From Odobenus rosmarus divergens (taxonomy: Eukaryota; Chordata; Mammalia; Carnivora; Odobenidae): a DNA stretch of 64,000 nucleotides. Position 1 is the first letter of the stretch, and each line of letters opens with the position of its first letter. The translations under genes were made by a program, and so were the position numbers. Location of the stretch: assembly GCF_000321225.1 (NCBI RefSeq), contig NW_004450402.1, positions 3,242,346-3,306,345 of the forward strand, read 5' to 3'. This document shows, in pieces, positions 41,235 through 52,734 of the stretch. The notes beneath the pieces were generated by a model. It was not told the DNA's origin. It did no database searches and worked only from the letters and a program-made list of their open reading frames with translations.

Positions 41235-44200
41235 AAACGAGCATGAGATTCTGAGACAGGGTTATGTGGCCTAACTTGTTTATGATTGGGGCTGGGGCTC
41301 ACCAAGTAGGACTATAAATGGCCGTGGATATCTTTGAGGTCCGAATACGAATCTGTTGCAAGATGGGGGACTCTTTATAAGATTATCCGTTCATGGAAAT
41401 AGTGGGCTTTGGAAGCAGTGTGTGAGCCCAGAAATGGGATATGAAAAGGAAAGTAGATTTCTGAAAAAGCAGATGAAATGGTGCATCAGTCTTTGGGGCC
41501 AAAGCAGGAGAGGAGCTGAAGAAAGAACACAGGAACAGAAACAAGATTGTCACAAGGTGGTTAGGGAGCAAATTACTTGAATTGCAGCCCACTTACATTT
41601 GAGCAAATGTGCTTCTGGGAGCTTGGGGCTTGTTCTTAAAAGAACAAGTCCTGTAGGATAAGTACATTGCCAAAGTCCAGACTGGCTTCAATGCTAGAGA
41701 AACAAACACATTTTGCAAAATCCTAATGTTCATAGCTGGGGGTGAGTTCAATTCCCAGGAAAGGATTGTTCTTTATTTGATATTCTTAAGCATCAGCCAT
41801 GTATTAGACAATACGTAGCCATAGAGAGTTGAATGAAATTTCTGCCAGCATAGCCCAATGGCTGGATGTCTTCTGGAAAAATAAATCCTGTTGAAGAACT
41901 ATGTCAGAATCAACTCCAATCTCTCCCTCTCCCCCCCTTCTCTCCCCATGTCTGGCCTTTATAAAGAAGGGTAATAAATCTCCTTTCCAAACTTATCTCA
42001 GTTATGGCAGAGGGAAGTGGAAATATGTTGTCCATTTGAAAGGAAGGTTATTGAAGTACCATAGCACATGATTTGTTAGAGCCTATTTGATTTAAACTCT
42101 GATTATACCCAAACACTCAATTCTGCTTCATACATGGAAAAGATCTCCTACAGCCCATTCTACCTTCCAATCATTCACATTCCTTGTCCATTTTGTAGGG
42201 GAAGACACACTGTTATTAGCTTATGGAAAACATATCCTGGGTTGCATGTAGTATGGAGAACTCTCCTATGATACCTATTCATTTTCCTCTTATTTTACCA
42301 AGATGACTGTGGTGATGTCTGCAAGTGCATGGAGCTGGACCTGGATGTGGTGCTATGATGAGTAGTACAGTACATCCTTGCTGTCCATAAAAATCGGCTC
42401 CTATTTCTCTCTCTCTCTGTACATGTAAGCATGTCTGTCAACATACTCAGACACATACAAAACATATGATAGGATTACGTGTTAATTCAAATCCACTCAT
42501 TCTTTTAATAAATATGTGTGTTGAACATACTCTATGGACAAGAAGAGTTGCCCCAATGAAATGTCTGTAAACATTTTGTGTGTTCTTTCCTTCTTCATTA
42601 TTCTCTTCAAATCAGATGATGTTTCTTGCTTCAAACTTTCTTTTAAAGAGCAGAAAGTAGAAATTCTTTGAAAACAATCCTCTTTCTGAAAGACTGTGCT
42701 TGTAAGAGTGGAGACATGTGGAGAAAGAGTGGAGGAACACTTTCAGGGTTACTGACTGGGAATGGTGATTTCCCAGACTTAGGGTGAGAGCAGGGCTGCT
42801 GGGTCTACCAGTAGAATGGTCCTAACCCTTTTCCTTGGCAGCATTCTCGGGCAATGGCAGGACTCAAAGTGTATCCAGAGACTCAAGCCCTGACCATGGA
42901 GTTCCCACTCCCCACCAAGAATCCTGGATCTCGAGAGAGGCACAAGGCAAATAGGGACCATGTGCGACAATGTCTGAAGGGAAAATAAGCTTTTCCACAG
43001 TAATCGGTGCATACCAAAAACAGGACGGTCCTCTGCAATGCCTTGGGAAGAATAAGACAGCTCACCTGGATTTTTATAGGACACTAAGGAAAAGAAGACA
43101 AAATGCTATAATAATTATTGGGACTAAAATCTCTCCAGATTGGTGGGATTTGGAATTAAGTTGATTAAGCAGTGTTGGATTTAAGTTAGTTTTAAGAAAA
43201 CAAAGCAATGCTTTATTGCTTGCACATCTGGATTTGTGGATTAAGGTCCCTGCCTGCTAAACAAGTGATTACTATTGTGAATTGACTGATCTATAAAGGA
43301 AGAAGTCAGGGTACTTTGGAAACAGAACTGGAAGCTTAGGAGTGTGTTTGGGGGAAATGGTGGATGAGGAAGTAATTATTCCATTTTAGATTTGGTTTTG
43401 AGAAAATGAGTTTGACTTGCTTTAGAGACATCTAAGCTTTTATATACATGTTATATCAACCATATTACTGAATGTAATAGTAATTTATTATTAGACTAAA
43501 GGTGATTATAATGAGTACTATGATAAATTAAAAGTAGGTGATTATGTTGTTAGATATATTAAAAATATTTAAAAAGGAATTAAAATGGATATGAACAATT
43601 ACTGACAAAGTTAACAACCTCGACCAAGAGACTGACCAAAGACAGATTATGGACCAAATAAAATTTCCTCAGATTTTCAGATGACAGAAAGAAGCTGGTG
43701 GAAGAAATATTCTGAAGTGGCTAACACCACACCTTGAAACCCATGATACATTAAGTTCTTTAATTTTAGATTGTCAGGCAATGTAATTCATTAGTATAAA
43801 CAACAGACATTCCATTAAGCCACCATGACGATAGCTTTGTCTGCACGCCTCCACAAGTGCTGACCCCTCCAAGTGTATCGCCTCCAAGGAACCATGAACC
43901 AAATGGGAAAATGTGTGGTTTTTGGTCAGAAAAGTCTCTGTATCTTGAAATTATAACCGTAGTGATTTGTTGTTAAGTTTGCTACCCCTCTTGCCCATCC
44001 ACTAAGAGCTATCATTTTGAAACTAGACATTTGGCTTCTGACATAAACTTCATCACAAAGCTTGCCACAGATGGAAGAATCCAGGGAGTTTCTAGCCAGG
44101 CCTTGCTTTCCTTCATGCAGGGGATCATGGTAGAGACTGCATGTTCACCGAACTCTTTTCCTCAAAGAAAAGGGAAATGGAAACAGAATTGATGTTTCAG

Positions 44201-44960
44201 GAAACAAAAACAGGGAGATAACCCATAAGAGATTATTGGGGTTATCAAGGCCTCCTTGCTTAAACTCCTTGTCTTTCCTTAAAAGACATTTACCAGACTC
44301 TACCTTCTAGTATAGTTAAATGGCAAGTTTTCTTCTTTCTAGGTAAGTATAAACTGCAAATAGCAGACAGGAAAGCGTTCAAGAGTTTCTATGTGCTTAT
44401 TCCAGTCAGCAGCACTTTGGCAGAATTTGACTATAAGGTTGGTTATAACAGTTGGGAAGCATCTGGCCAGGGCCAGAGGTGGTGGTGGTGGGGTTGAAGA
44501 AGGAAGTGAAGGAGGAAGTGAAGAAGGAAGCCTATTGTTCCCAGCAGTATCGCCTTCCTTGGGGCCCGGTTCCTGGAAACTCGTAACACTTGTAGAGCAA
44601 AAGGCCTCACATAAGGGGGAATGCATAGTAAGGTATAGTCAGAGAAAGCAGTGTGGATCTGTCAGACGGCAAATATGCAATAGCCTGCAAAGCTAGGAAG
44701 TGATTGGGAGGGTAGACCACTCATAGATAGTAGTAGGAATGTAGGGGAAGAACAGTGTGCTGGCCTTGGTGGGAACGAAAATGTAAGAGCGCTTGGCCAG
44801 CTGTATCTACTCAATGGGTGCTTGTGAAGTTGAACTGAGACAGTTGGCTCATTGTGACTCAATAAATATGGGCTGTGGGCATTATAAGTCAGGCTGGTTA
44901 ACAAGGCCAGACACGAGATATGGCCAATAAGCTCATTGCAGCTATGGCCGTCGCGGGGGA
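41235..44960. other. Long unique stretch, no repeat recognised
   Basis: About 3.7 kb almost free of recognisable interspersed repeats. It contains a (GGT)n plus GGAAGTGAA-type minisatellite at 44480-44533. The open frames here (e.g. 42779-43084 minus, 44391-44696 plus) show no known domains and coding is not supported. Confidence 0.4.
44480..44533. repeat. GGT tract and GAAGTGAAGGAG minisatellite
   Basis: Four to five GGT units, followed by two to three imperfect 15-bp units built on GGAAGTGAA. Confidence 0.75.
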
Positions 44961-44967
44961 GAACTCA

Positions 44968-45185
44968 CAGTTATTACGAGCAGCTACTCTGCTGGGCACC
45001 TTACATAAGTTATTCCCGTTCACTCTGACATCAAATATATGTAGAAGTATTAATATCTCTATGTTATAGAGGGAGAAATTCAGACTCGGAGAAGTTAAAA
45101 CAATTTGTACAAAGACACACAGCTCGTCAGTGATGGAGCCAGATTTAAAGTCCACCTGATTATGCGCTCCTTCCGTCAGTCCGTG
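44968..45185 (-). repeat. MIR SINE relic
   Basis: Antisense MIR: 'gctgggcaccttacataagt', 'gagggagaaattcagactcg', 'acaaagacacacagctcgtc', 'agtgatggagccagatttaa'. Confidence 0.75.
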
Positions 45186-45299
45186 GTTTTAGAGTACTGA
45201 GAGAGGTGGGTTAGAGGCAGGTGGGTTAACAAGGAGAAGGCTTGAAATTTGGAAACTAGGCAGAGAGGAACTTAAAAATATAAGCGTAGGGGTCTCTGG

Positions 45300-45512
45300 T
45301 CAGTGTTCCCAGAACACTCTTGGCATGCCTCCATGGCCCATTCCATACTGCATTATACTTACAGATCCATTTGGATGGCCTTGTCTGCTAGACTGGCTGT
45401 ACCCCGATCGTAGGGAGATAACTTTCTTTCTAGCCTCAGTGCCATGCATGATGTCTAGAGAATAGTTGGTGCTTATATATTTGTTGAATTAGTGAATTCA
45501 TTAGGTCAAGCC
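45300..45512 (+). repeat. L2 3'-end relic
   Basis: 'tagcctcagtgccatgcatg', 'agaatagttggtgcttatat', 'atttgttgaattagtgaatt' are the L2 terminus. Confidence 0.55.
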
Positions 45513-45514
45513 CA

Positions 45515-46918
45515 GAATTGCATGTTACAGGACCCAAATGTATGGAAATTGGTAGCAAAACCCAAGCAGAATCAATGGCATCTGTAAGCAGAAGTCTTTT
45601 TACAGCAAAGTAAGGTGTACTATAATATATTTGGGTTAACCTGTTAAGCAGAGTGTTACAAATGTTAACTTGAGGGCAGATCCCTTCATACTTACTGTTT
45701 CTCTCAAAGTCCTCCCAGGTCAATGTCTTTCACACAGTAGACATTCAGTAAAATGTTACTGAATTCTAAAAAGAAGTTAACAGTTCAAAATCATGTATGA
45801 TCTTTGTATCTTTGGGTAGGTTGTTGAAATTTGGGACTTAAATCTTAATACATGAAACGCACATGCAATTTGTAATTTTAAGATTTAAGGTCACATCTAA
45901 ACCATAAAAAGCATCTGGATAAAAAGTGAAAAATGGAAAAAATCCCAAGCCAAATATTGGGATATTGGAGGAGTATTTTGTGCTATATAGAAACAGCTTA
46001 AAGTGTAATATTTTACTTTTAGACCCCAAGCTCAAAGCTCCTATCAACATTACATCTACCTTTAAAGCTGGGCAAAGCCAACCACCCAGCATTCTTCTGA
46101 TGACCTCAATTAGTTTAGATTTGAGAGTACAAATTGAAACGAGAAAGGAAATTCTTGAGCTGCTGGGAAGTGGTATTGACATTACCGAGACTCTTGGGTG
46201 CTTTAATTGTGCTGGTAAAAAATACTAATGGGGTCAAACAATTGAAAGCTCAATGAGATGAAAACAACCAGGAGCAAGAAGGGAAAGACAGGGGTGCAGG
46301 AGGCTGAGAGGTTAATATCAACTTCTGTCTAATTTAGGATTTGGGTTAAAGAACAGAGAAGCTCAAACCTGCTCAAATCACGTTGCCATCTGTGACTCTG
46401 ATGTGGCATTTGGAAGAGTAAAAACACATGCTGGAAAATTACCAAGACAAAGAAAAATTCTGGAATCTCGGTGCAGGATTTTCCTTTGTGGCTAAAAGGC
46501 TGAGCTACCTTGGAAACATTTGGATTCCTTTTCTGCTTTATCTGAGCCACAAAGCATCTCTTTTAAAGCATAGATGGTGCATTCTATATAAGGAGGAACC
46601 TTTGTGAGTTAATCAGACATCATTTTCCAGGCTTGTCTAGGGGTTACATCATTAAGAAATATGTGTTGGTAGTTATTGATTATCTAACAAAAGGGAGAAC
46701 AAGAGAAATTACAAATCTTGTTTAAGTGGCATGATACTTAATGAGCTCTAAGATGTTCTCTTTAGCCCCAGTTCCCATGGAAATTATTTAATGCTGAGAG
46801 GGAGTTCAAACTACTGAGGGAAGCTGCATATTTTCAGAGCACTTGAGTTGAGAAACAAAGCAAGAAGGGTCTGTATCTTCGAATAGAACATTTTGTGTTA
46901 CATATACATCTGCATTCA
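45515..46918. other. Unique DNA with a dual-strand open region
   Basis: No repeat recognised. Between 45838 and 46228 both strands are open for about 100 codons. On the plus strand a 192-bp segment (46023-46214) is bounded by a pyrimidine/AG acceptor-like and a GTAAAA donor-like word. No homology is recognised, so no gene is called. Confidence 0.35.
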
Positions 46919-46921
46919 CTA

Positions 46922-47103
46922 TTTTTTTAAAGATTTTATTTATTTTAGAGAGAGAGAGAGAGCATGCTTGAGCAGGGGGAGGGGCAGAGAGAGAGAGACT
47001 CTCAAGCAGACTCCCACAGTGCTCCATCCCAGAACCTTGAGATCATGACCTGAGCTGAAACCAAGAGTCAGACGCTTAACTGACTGAGCCACCCAGGCGC
47101 CCC
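46922..47103 (-). mobile_element. SINEC copy
   Basis: 'aaagattttatttattttag', (GA)n, 'cagactcccacagtgctcca', head ending 'gagccacccaggcgcccc'. CTGCATTCACT (46911-46921) and CTGCATTTGCT (47104-47114) are an eroded target duplication. Confidence 0.95.
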
Positions 47104-47104
47104 T

Positions 47105-47598
47105 GCATTTGCTCTTCTTAAAAAGGCTTCCAAGAAGCTGGCTGAGGACAGAAGACAACATGATTATTCTTCCAATTTCAAATTGTCACTCTACTTTGTA
47201 TCCTTTACGTACCTGATTCTAACATGAGTTGATATGGACAGAAATACTTTTTTTTTGACATTAAAGGGAAATTATGTGATACAAAAATATCCTAACCTCA
47301 CACTACTTTTGTGAACTCCCTGGGTTATAAAAGGGGCTTCCCTTCAATTCAATGTAAGGAAATTTTTTTTTAAAATTTGAATTTTTGGGACCAGGCTCCT
47401 GGGTGCAGGCATGGTCTAGAGTGTGACGGACATCGAGGACAGCACAGCTGGCCCCTTCTCACAAACAAGCTTTCCTCCTTGGCTGCATTGCCGGCGTTCA
47501 GTGTTGATGGATCCAATGTTACCGTCATCCAGTTACCTTCCTTCAGTGACAGGAGTGTGGGGCCTCATGGTGAGGGATAATAAGGACCTCAGAGCTTG
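47105..47598. other. Unique intergenic DNA
   Basis: No repeat recognised. A 67-codon frame at 47377-47580 has no domain. Confidence 0.45.
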
Positions 47599-47599
47599 A

Positions 47600-47765
47600 A
47601 GCTCTGGTTCCAGTGCCAGCCTTGTCTCTAAATACTTAGGAGGCAGTTGGCAAGTGACTGAACATCTCTATACCTCACTTCTCTCAACCGCAGAATAAGA
47701 ACAGCATCAGCTAACACACAGAGATGTGAAAAATTAAATAAGATGCTCAGTAACTCTAACTCCTC
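47600..47765 (+). repeat. MIR SINE relic
   Basis: 'ggcaagtgactgaacatctc', 'cctcacttctctcaaccgca', 'aaattaaataagatgctcag'. Confidence 0.6.
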
Positions 47766-47929
47766 TTTCCCTTTCTCATCAGTTAGCTAAACACGTTGTC
47801 CTTTACAAAATACCCCACTCACAATAGAAAGGGTTCCTTAGAGTTGGTGCCCAAATGAAGCTGACGTCTATTTTTCCCCCTTCTGTATCTCTCTGTCTTT
47901 TTTAGTAGCAGAACTCTGCTCCTGTGATA

Positions 47930-48565
47930 GTTTACAGCTGTAGTTACTGTTGTTTCCCTTGAGGAGATGACCTGCACCTACTATCATCAGGGGCGATGCC
48001 TCCGGGCCCACGAATATCACATACATGGTTCCTCTGGCCACAGTGGTTCAGGTGACCCGATTTGGTCTTTCAGCCAAAGCTGCAGGCATGCAAGATGGTG
48101 TAGCCAGAAAGAGTCTCCTTTCTGAGGAGTGTGACCATGAAGTCCGTGGAGGAGAGCAGAACCAAAGTACGGAGCTCAAAGGAGGAGCTCAGTTCGAGCT
48201 CCTAAACCCAGCGGGCCCAGAGCTAAACCCTTCGTGCCCTGGATTTTTTCATCAAAGGAGCCAAGAAATTATCTGGTTTTTTTTTGCTTTAGCAAATTTG
48301 GATTAGTTTCTCACCTTTTCAGTTGAAAGTGTTTTTTTTGTTTTGTTTTGTTTTAAGATATTTATTTATTTGATAGCGAGCGCGAGAGAGAGCACAGCAG
48401 GGGGAGCAGCAGGCAGAGGGAGAGGGAGAAGCAGGCTCCTCGCTGAGCAGGGAGCCCAATGCGGGGCTCGATCTTAGGATGCTGGAATCATGACCTGAGC
48501 CAAAGGCAGATGCTTAACCGACTGAGCCACCCAGGTGCCCTTTATTGAAAGGTTTCTGATGAACA
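47930..48565 (+). mobile_element. MLT1-type LTR relic, split near its 3' end
   Basis: 'tgaggagtgtgaccatgaag', 'aggagccaagaaattatctg', 'tttttgctttagcaaatttg', 'attagtttctcaccttttca', 'gttgaaag' follow the 3' half of an MLT1-type LTR. A SINEC lies at 48336-48541, after which 'attgaaaggtttctgatgaa' gives the terminal part. Confidence 0.55.
48336..48541 (-). mobile_element. SINEC copy inserted in LTR
   Basis: (GTTTT)n tail, 'gcgagcgcgagagagagcac', 'aatgcggggctcgatcttag', head ending 'gagccacccaggtgccc'. Flanks 'ttgaaagtgttt' and 'ttgaaaggtttc' are an eroded duplication. Confidence 0.95.
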
Positions 48566-48569
48566 CTTC

Positions 48570-49365
48570 CAAGGGTGGAGATCAATGGAGGGCAAGGGGG
48601 AGTAAAATTTAAATTTGAAGTAAGATTTTTTTGCTTGCAAACCTTTTTCTTTAGAGGGTCCATATTTTGCCTTAATTCTCTAATGCATTTAGAACAAAAT
48701 AATCAAGATGATTACTTTAAAAATTTCTTGCATTGGAGTTCTGTTGTTAGAAGCCCAAAAGCACCTTGCCTCATGAGAAAAGCAGCACAGAGATTATCAT
48801 CTGAAGCATGTACAGAATAACTCTGCATCTCCACCAGAAGAGAGCACTGTAGCTGTCTGCGTTTGGCATCCACAGAAAGAAGTGAGCATTTTTGGAATCT
48901 CGGAAAACACCTCTCCCCCCACCCCCTTTTTTTTTTTAATTTTTCTCCACCACAGCATCTCAACACCTTCCTTAAGAGACAGACAAAAGAAAGTCAGGTT
49001 TAAAGCTGTCTGCAAATGGGAAATGGTTAACAGAAATGAAAATTAGAGTAAGTAAGAACAGGATCATGTAATTCCAACATGGTGTTGTGAAATAATCCAG
49101 GCGGTCCACGCTGGAAGCAACCCTCACAGCTGGGAAGGGGTGGGCAGAGGTAAAAAAAAAGGACACATTGCTGTGCAAAGTGGACAGCTTATTAATAGGA
49201 TTTGTTATCCCACGGGTGTTATAAGCCAAATTAGTAATGTGGACAGGCTTAGATAAATGTATTCTTGTGAGATAAACAGTGAGCTTTTGAAGGACGGAGG
49301 ACAACTTGGGAAATGCCCTCTATTATTTAATGACCACAGAGTGCCGGGGGAAAGTGGAAAAGCCC
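48570..49365. other. Unique intergenic DNA
   Basis: No repeat recognised. Open frames here (for example 48972-49304, minus, 110 codons) carry no known domain. Confidence 0.4.
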
Positions 49366-49369
49366 TCAT

Positions 49370-49512
49370 GACTCATGGAGTTACGAGTCTGGTTTAACCT
49401 TTCAAAACTGTGTAATCTTGAGCCCACTTGTCAATATGGGGTCATAATACTGCTACCTGACATCACTGTGGGAAGCTCAAAACAGATCGTTATTTCAGTG
49501 CCTTTGAAAGAT
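49370..49512 (+). repeat. MIR SINE relic
   Basis: 'actgtgtaatcttgagccca', 'cttgtcaatatggggtcata', 'atactgctacctgacatcac'. Confidence 0.55.
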
Positions 49513-49639
49513 TCATGAATGAAGTTGAAAACAAAGTTCTAGTACAAGTAAAGGACTACTCATATCATGATCACCATGGTCATGGCTAAACCCCATGGTC
49601 ATTCCGTCCCTTCGTCTTGATCTGATTTGACGGATCAGC

Positions 49640-50725
49640 ACTATTTGGCAAGTTATCACTCTCTCCTTGAAATATCTCATTTCACCACCAGGACGCTGCC
49701 TTCACCAGCTTTTTCTCCTTTACTACTGCTCCTTCTTAGTCTCTTTGCTGTCCCCTTTTATCTCTTCAATCTTTAAATGTTGGGGGTGACTTAGAGCTGA
49801 GCATTCTTTTCTTTTCAATCTACTCTCTCCTCCTGGGGGCAATTTCATCCAGACCAGTGGCTTTAAATACTGTCTATACACTTCATGACACCATATCTCC
49901 AGGTGAGACTTTTTCCCCCTGAAACTGGGGATCCCTATATCCAGCTGCCTACCTAGCAGCTTCACTTGGATGTCTAATAGGTGCCTGAAACTTACCAAGT
50001 CCAAAGTAGGGCTCCTGGAATTTCTCTGCACACCTGTTGCTCCTGAAACTTCCTCATTGAGTCAATGTCTTCTTCCTTCTTTCAGCTGCTCAGTCCAAGA
50101 TCTTGGTGTCATGGTTGACTCATCTCTTTCTCTCCTCTCTCATATCCGGTCTGTTCTGTCAACTCTTCAAACAGTGTCTGGAATTTGACCACTCATCCCC
50201 ACCTTCATTGTCTCCACCTTGATCCACACCATCATTATCACTCACAGTGGCTGGATTACTAGAACAGCTTCCTAACTAGTTTCCTAAGCTTCTGCCCTTG
50301 TCCTTTAGCATTCACAACACGTAGCCCAAGTAACCTGATAGAAGTCAGCTCCTGCCCCTCCTTTTCTCAGAATCCTTCATGGTTTCCATCTCAGAGTAAA
50401 AGATGGTGTCCCTGACATTTTATGATTGAATTCCATTACCTCTAAACAATAATTTTCATCTACTTACCATGTTGTTCACTCTACTCCAGCCATGCTAGAT
50501 TCCTTATTCTTACTCTACTATCATAGGCATATTTCCACCTCAGGACATTTGCATTTTCTGTTTCTGCTGCCTGGAATGCTCTTCCCCCAGATATCTGCAT
50601 GGCGAGCTCCTTCACTAGCATTAAGTTTTTACTGGACAGTGGCCCAGTGGGGCCTTCCCTGGCTTATCTAAAATTCCATCACCCCACACAATACTTCTTA
50701 TCCCCTTTTCCTTATTTATGTTTTC
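49640..50725 (+). repeat. L2 LINE relic, the longest here
   Basis: About 1.1 kb of L2 in correct order: 'agtggctttaaatactgtct', 'cacttggatgtctaataggt', 'gcctgaaacttaccaagtcc', 'cttggtgtcatggttgactc', 'ggattactagaacagcttcc', 'ttctgctgcctggaatgctc', 'ttcccccagatatctgcatg'. All frames are broken. It ends where a poly-T-led insertion begins. Confidence 0.8.
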
Positions 50726-50737
50726 ATTTTTAATTTT

Positions 50738-51086
50738 TTTAAGGATACCATTTTTTATTTCCAAAGAATTCCAGGCTCCGGGATAGTGGAGAAATCAGGT
50801 CCCTGGTAGCAAGTTTTCCAAATGGTGGATTCACCAGTGTGAACATGAGCATCTGCTCAAAACTTAATTATGCACTGAACAACCCTGACACAGTCTAGGG
50901 GGATCTTCAAACCCAGGAACCAGGCCCATGAAACTTCGGGGGTCTTGGCTGCTGTCTTTACATCTGCACAGGGCTGTCTGAGGTAAGAAGAGTGTGGCCA
51001 TAATGGGGACAAACCAGAACCAGTGGGACGAAATACAGGTGGCCTAGAGGCTGACTTACCATACGCAAGAACCTGTATATCGTCAA
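50738..51086 (-). pseudogene. Retrocopied mRNA 3' end (unidentified source)
   Basis: Read on the minus strand, about 330 bp of non-repeat sequence ends with GGAAATAAAAAATGG (AATAAA near 50756-50761), about 15 bases, then an A run (plus-strand T run at 50734-50740). A 77-codon frame (50857-51090, minus) runs through it but I do not recognise the product. It abuts the L2 on the left and an L1 tail on the right. Processed pseudogene or retrocopied 3' UTR is the best reading. No target duplication was found. Confidence 0.55.
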
Positions 51087-51319
51087 CCATAAGAGACTGT
51101 GGACTCTGAGAAACAAACTGAGGGTTCTAGAGGGGAGGGGGGTGGGGGGATGGGTTAGCCTGGTGATGGGTATTAAGGAGGGCATGTTCTGCATGGAGCA
51201 CTGGGTGTTATATGCAAACAATGAATCATGAACATTACATCAAAAACTAATGATGTAATGTATGGTGATTAACATAACATAATAATAAAAAAAGAAAAAA
51301 TTAAAAAAAAAATAAAAAG
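51087..51319 (+). mobile_element. Young LINE-1 3' end, 5'-truncated
   Basis: 'ccataagagactgtggactc', 'tgagaaacaaactgagggtt', 'tggtgatgggtattaaggag', 'ggagcactgggtgttatatg', 'caaaaactaatgatgtaatg', ending AATAATAAA plus an A-rich tail: the 3' UTR of a recent carnivoran L1. Four G3+ runs with 1-2 base loops (51132-51154) form a strong quadruplex motif. The left junction is with the retrocopy and no target duplication was seen. Confidence 0.92.
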
Positions 51320-51324
51320 ATGTA

Positions 51325-51680
51325 AACCCGGGTGGGGGGGCGAGGAACCTATATATTGGTGTAGGTTGATGGAAGGGTACACTTCTTCACAGCAAGTCTG
51401 TAGGGACTAGATGACCATCTGACAGGAATTTTATTTCACAGATTTATGCCAAGACTAGACCACTGACTGCTAACGTCCCCTTTACCCTTGGAATCTTAAG
51501 TGACACCAGCTGACAGGGATGCCTGGGTTTATCTGAGAGACAGGTTGGTCAATGGGGTCTTGGCTCAGGACTGCTGGGCTCACAACATCATTCTAAAGGC
51601 TCAGCAGCTCTTTGTGCCATTGGCCTTTGATCTTCTAGATGGACCTGCCCCTCCTGAAGAGCTGAAGAGCTCTTAGAAGC
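51325..51680. other. Unique intergenic DNA
   Basis: No feature recognised. Confidence 0.5.
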
Positions 51681-51687
51681 TATCTGT

Positions 51688-51891
51688 GGGGCGCCTGGGT
51701 GGCTCAGGCGGTTAACCATCTGCCTTTGGCTCAGGTCATGATCCCAGGGTGCTGGGATCGAGCCCCGCATCGGGCTCCCTGCTCGGTGGGGAGCCTGCTT
51801 CTCCCTCTCCCTCTGCCTGCTGCTTCCCCTGCTTGTGCTCTCTCTCTCTGTCAAAAATAAATAAAATCTTAAAAAAAAAAAAAAAAAAAAA
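51688..51891 (+). mobile_element. SINEC copy, young, long A tail
   Basis: Head 'ggggcgcctgggtggctcag', 'gggatcgagccccgcatcgg', CT-rich middle and an A run of about 22. AGAAGCT occurs at 51675-51681 and again after the tail at 51892-51898, so only a short duplication is visible. Confidence 0.96.
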
Positions 51892-51899
51892 AGAAGCTG

Positions 51900-52640
51900 G
51901 GTTCTCCTGCATGTTTTACAAATTGGATCAGACTCAGGATTTCAAATTGTGGGAATGTGCCAAGAAGCAGTCAGAGACCTCTATCATGAATTCTTAATTG
52001 TGGAGGGAGTGGCTGCTACCTGAATTTACCTTCATGGACCAGTGCAGCACAAACAGGATTTTGGTCGGCCTTAGGAAGCTGTGACAGAGCCCAGCATGTA
52101 GACCGTGAGGGCCTGGTGCAGTTGCCGGGAGACAGAGATGAGGGGACCAGCCTCAGTGGGCTTTCTTGTTTGGGGCACTTTGTTCTCAGTTCTTAGGGAT
52201 AAGCATGCAGGGAGAGGGCTTGGCCCCTTAACAGAGAGCAACCTCAGAGATTCCCCCAGATTCCTGAGCCTTTCCCTCATGGTTTGTCCAGTCCTTCCAT
52301 GGATTAATGTCACTGAAGATTGTCCCTGACTCCAACAACTTCGGCAGCAAACCTGCCTTCCTCAAACACATGCACGCATGCGTGTGCACACACATTTAAT
52401 TCAGTTAATATGTATATTAATTGTTTGTATATATATGTCTATGTAATATAATGTGTAAATGTATGTATAAAAATGTTTTTGAGTTTTGATAACTTTATGA
52501 AAATTTATCTGTGTTAAACTCTGGCAAGGGCAGAGAAAGAGGGAAGAAATGTCATCAATTAATGTAATTTACCCCAAAGGGAGTAACATATTCATTAAGG
52601 AAGATAATATTCATTCAGCAGCTAATTAATTCAATTGTTA
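51900..52640. other. Unique DNA with alternating Pu-Py run
   Basis: No repeat recognised. Includes a 30-nt strictly alternating purine-pyrimidine run (52366-52395). Confidence 0.45.
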
Positions 52641-52644
52641 AGGA

Positions 52645-52732
52645 ACTTATTCATCAAACAAATATTTTTCAAGTGTTTGGAATATGCTAGGTTCTAGACT
52701 GTTTGTGTTCTAGTCCTGATGATCCCTTTTTA
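52645..52732 (-). repeat. L2 3'-end fragment
   Basis: 'ttattcatcaaacaaatatt', 'tttcaagtgtttggaatatg', 'ctaggttctagactgt' are the antisense L2 end. Confidence 0.55.
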
Positions 52733-52734
52733 AC

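Noticed and set aside
42779..43084. 101-codon minus-strand frame
   Set aside because: No domain and frames open on both strands; no sign of coding selection can be seen from one sequence.
51588..51854. 88-codon minus-strand frame
   Set aside because: Antisense of the SINEC at 51688-51891.
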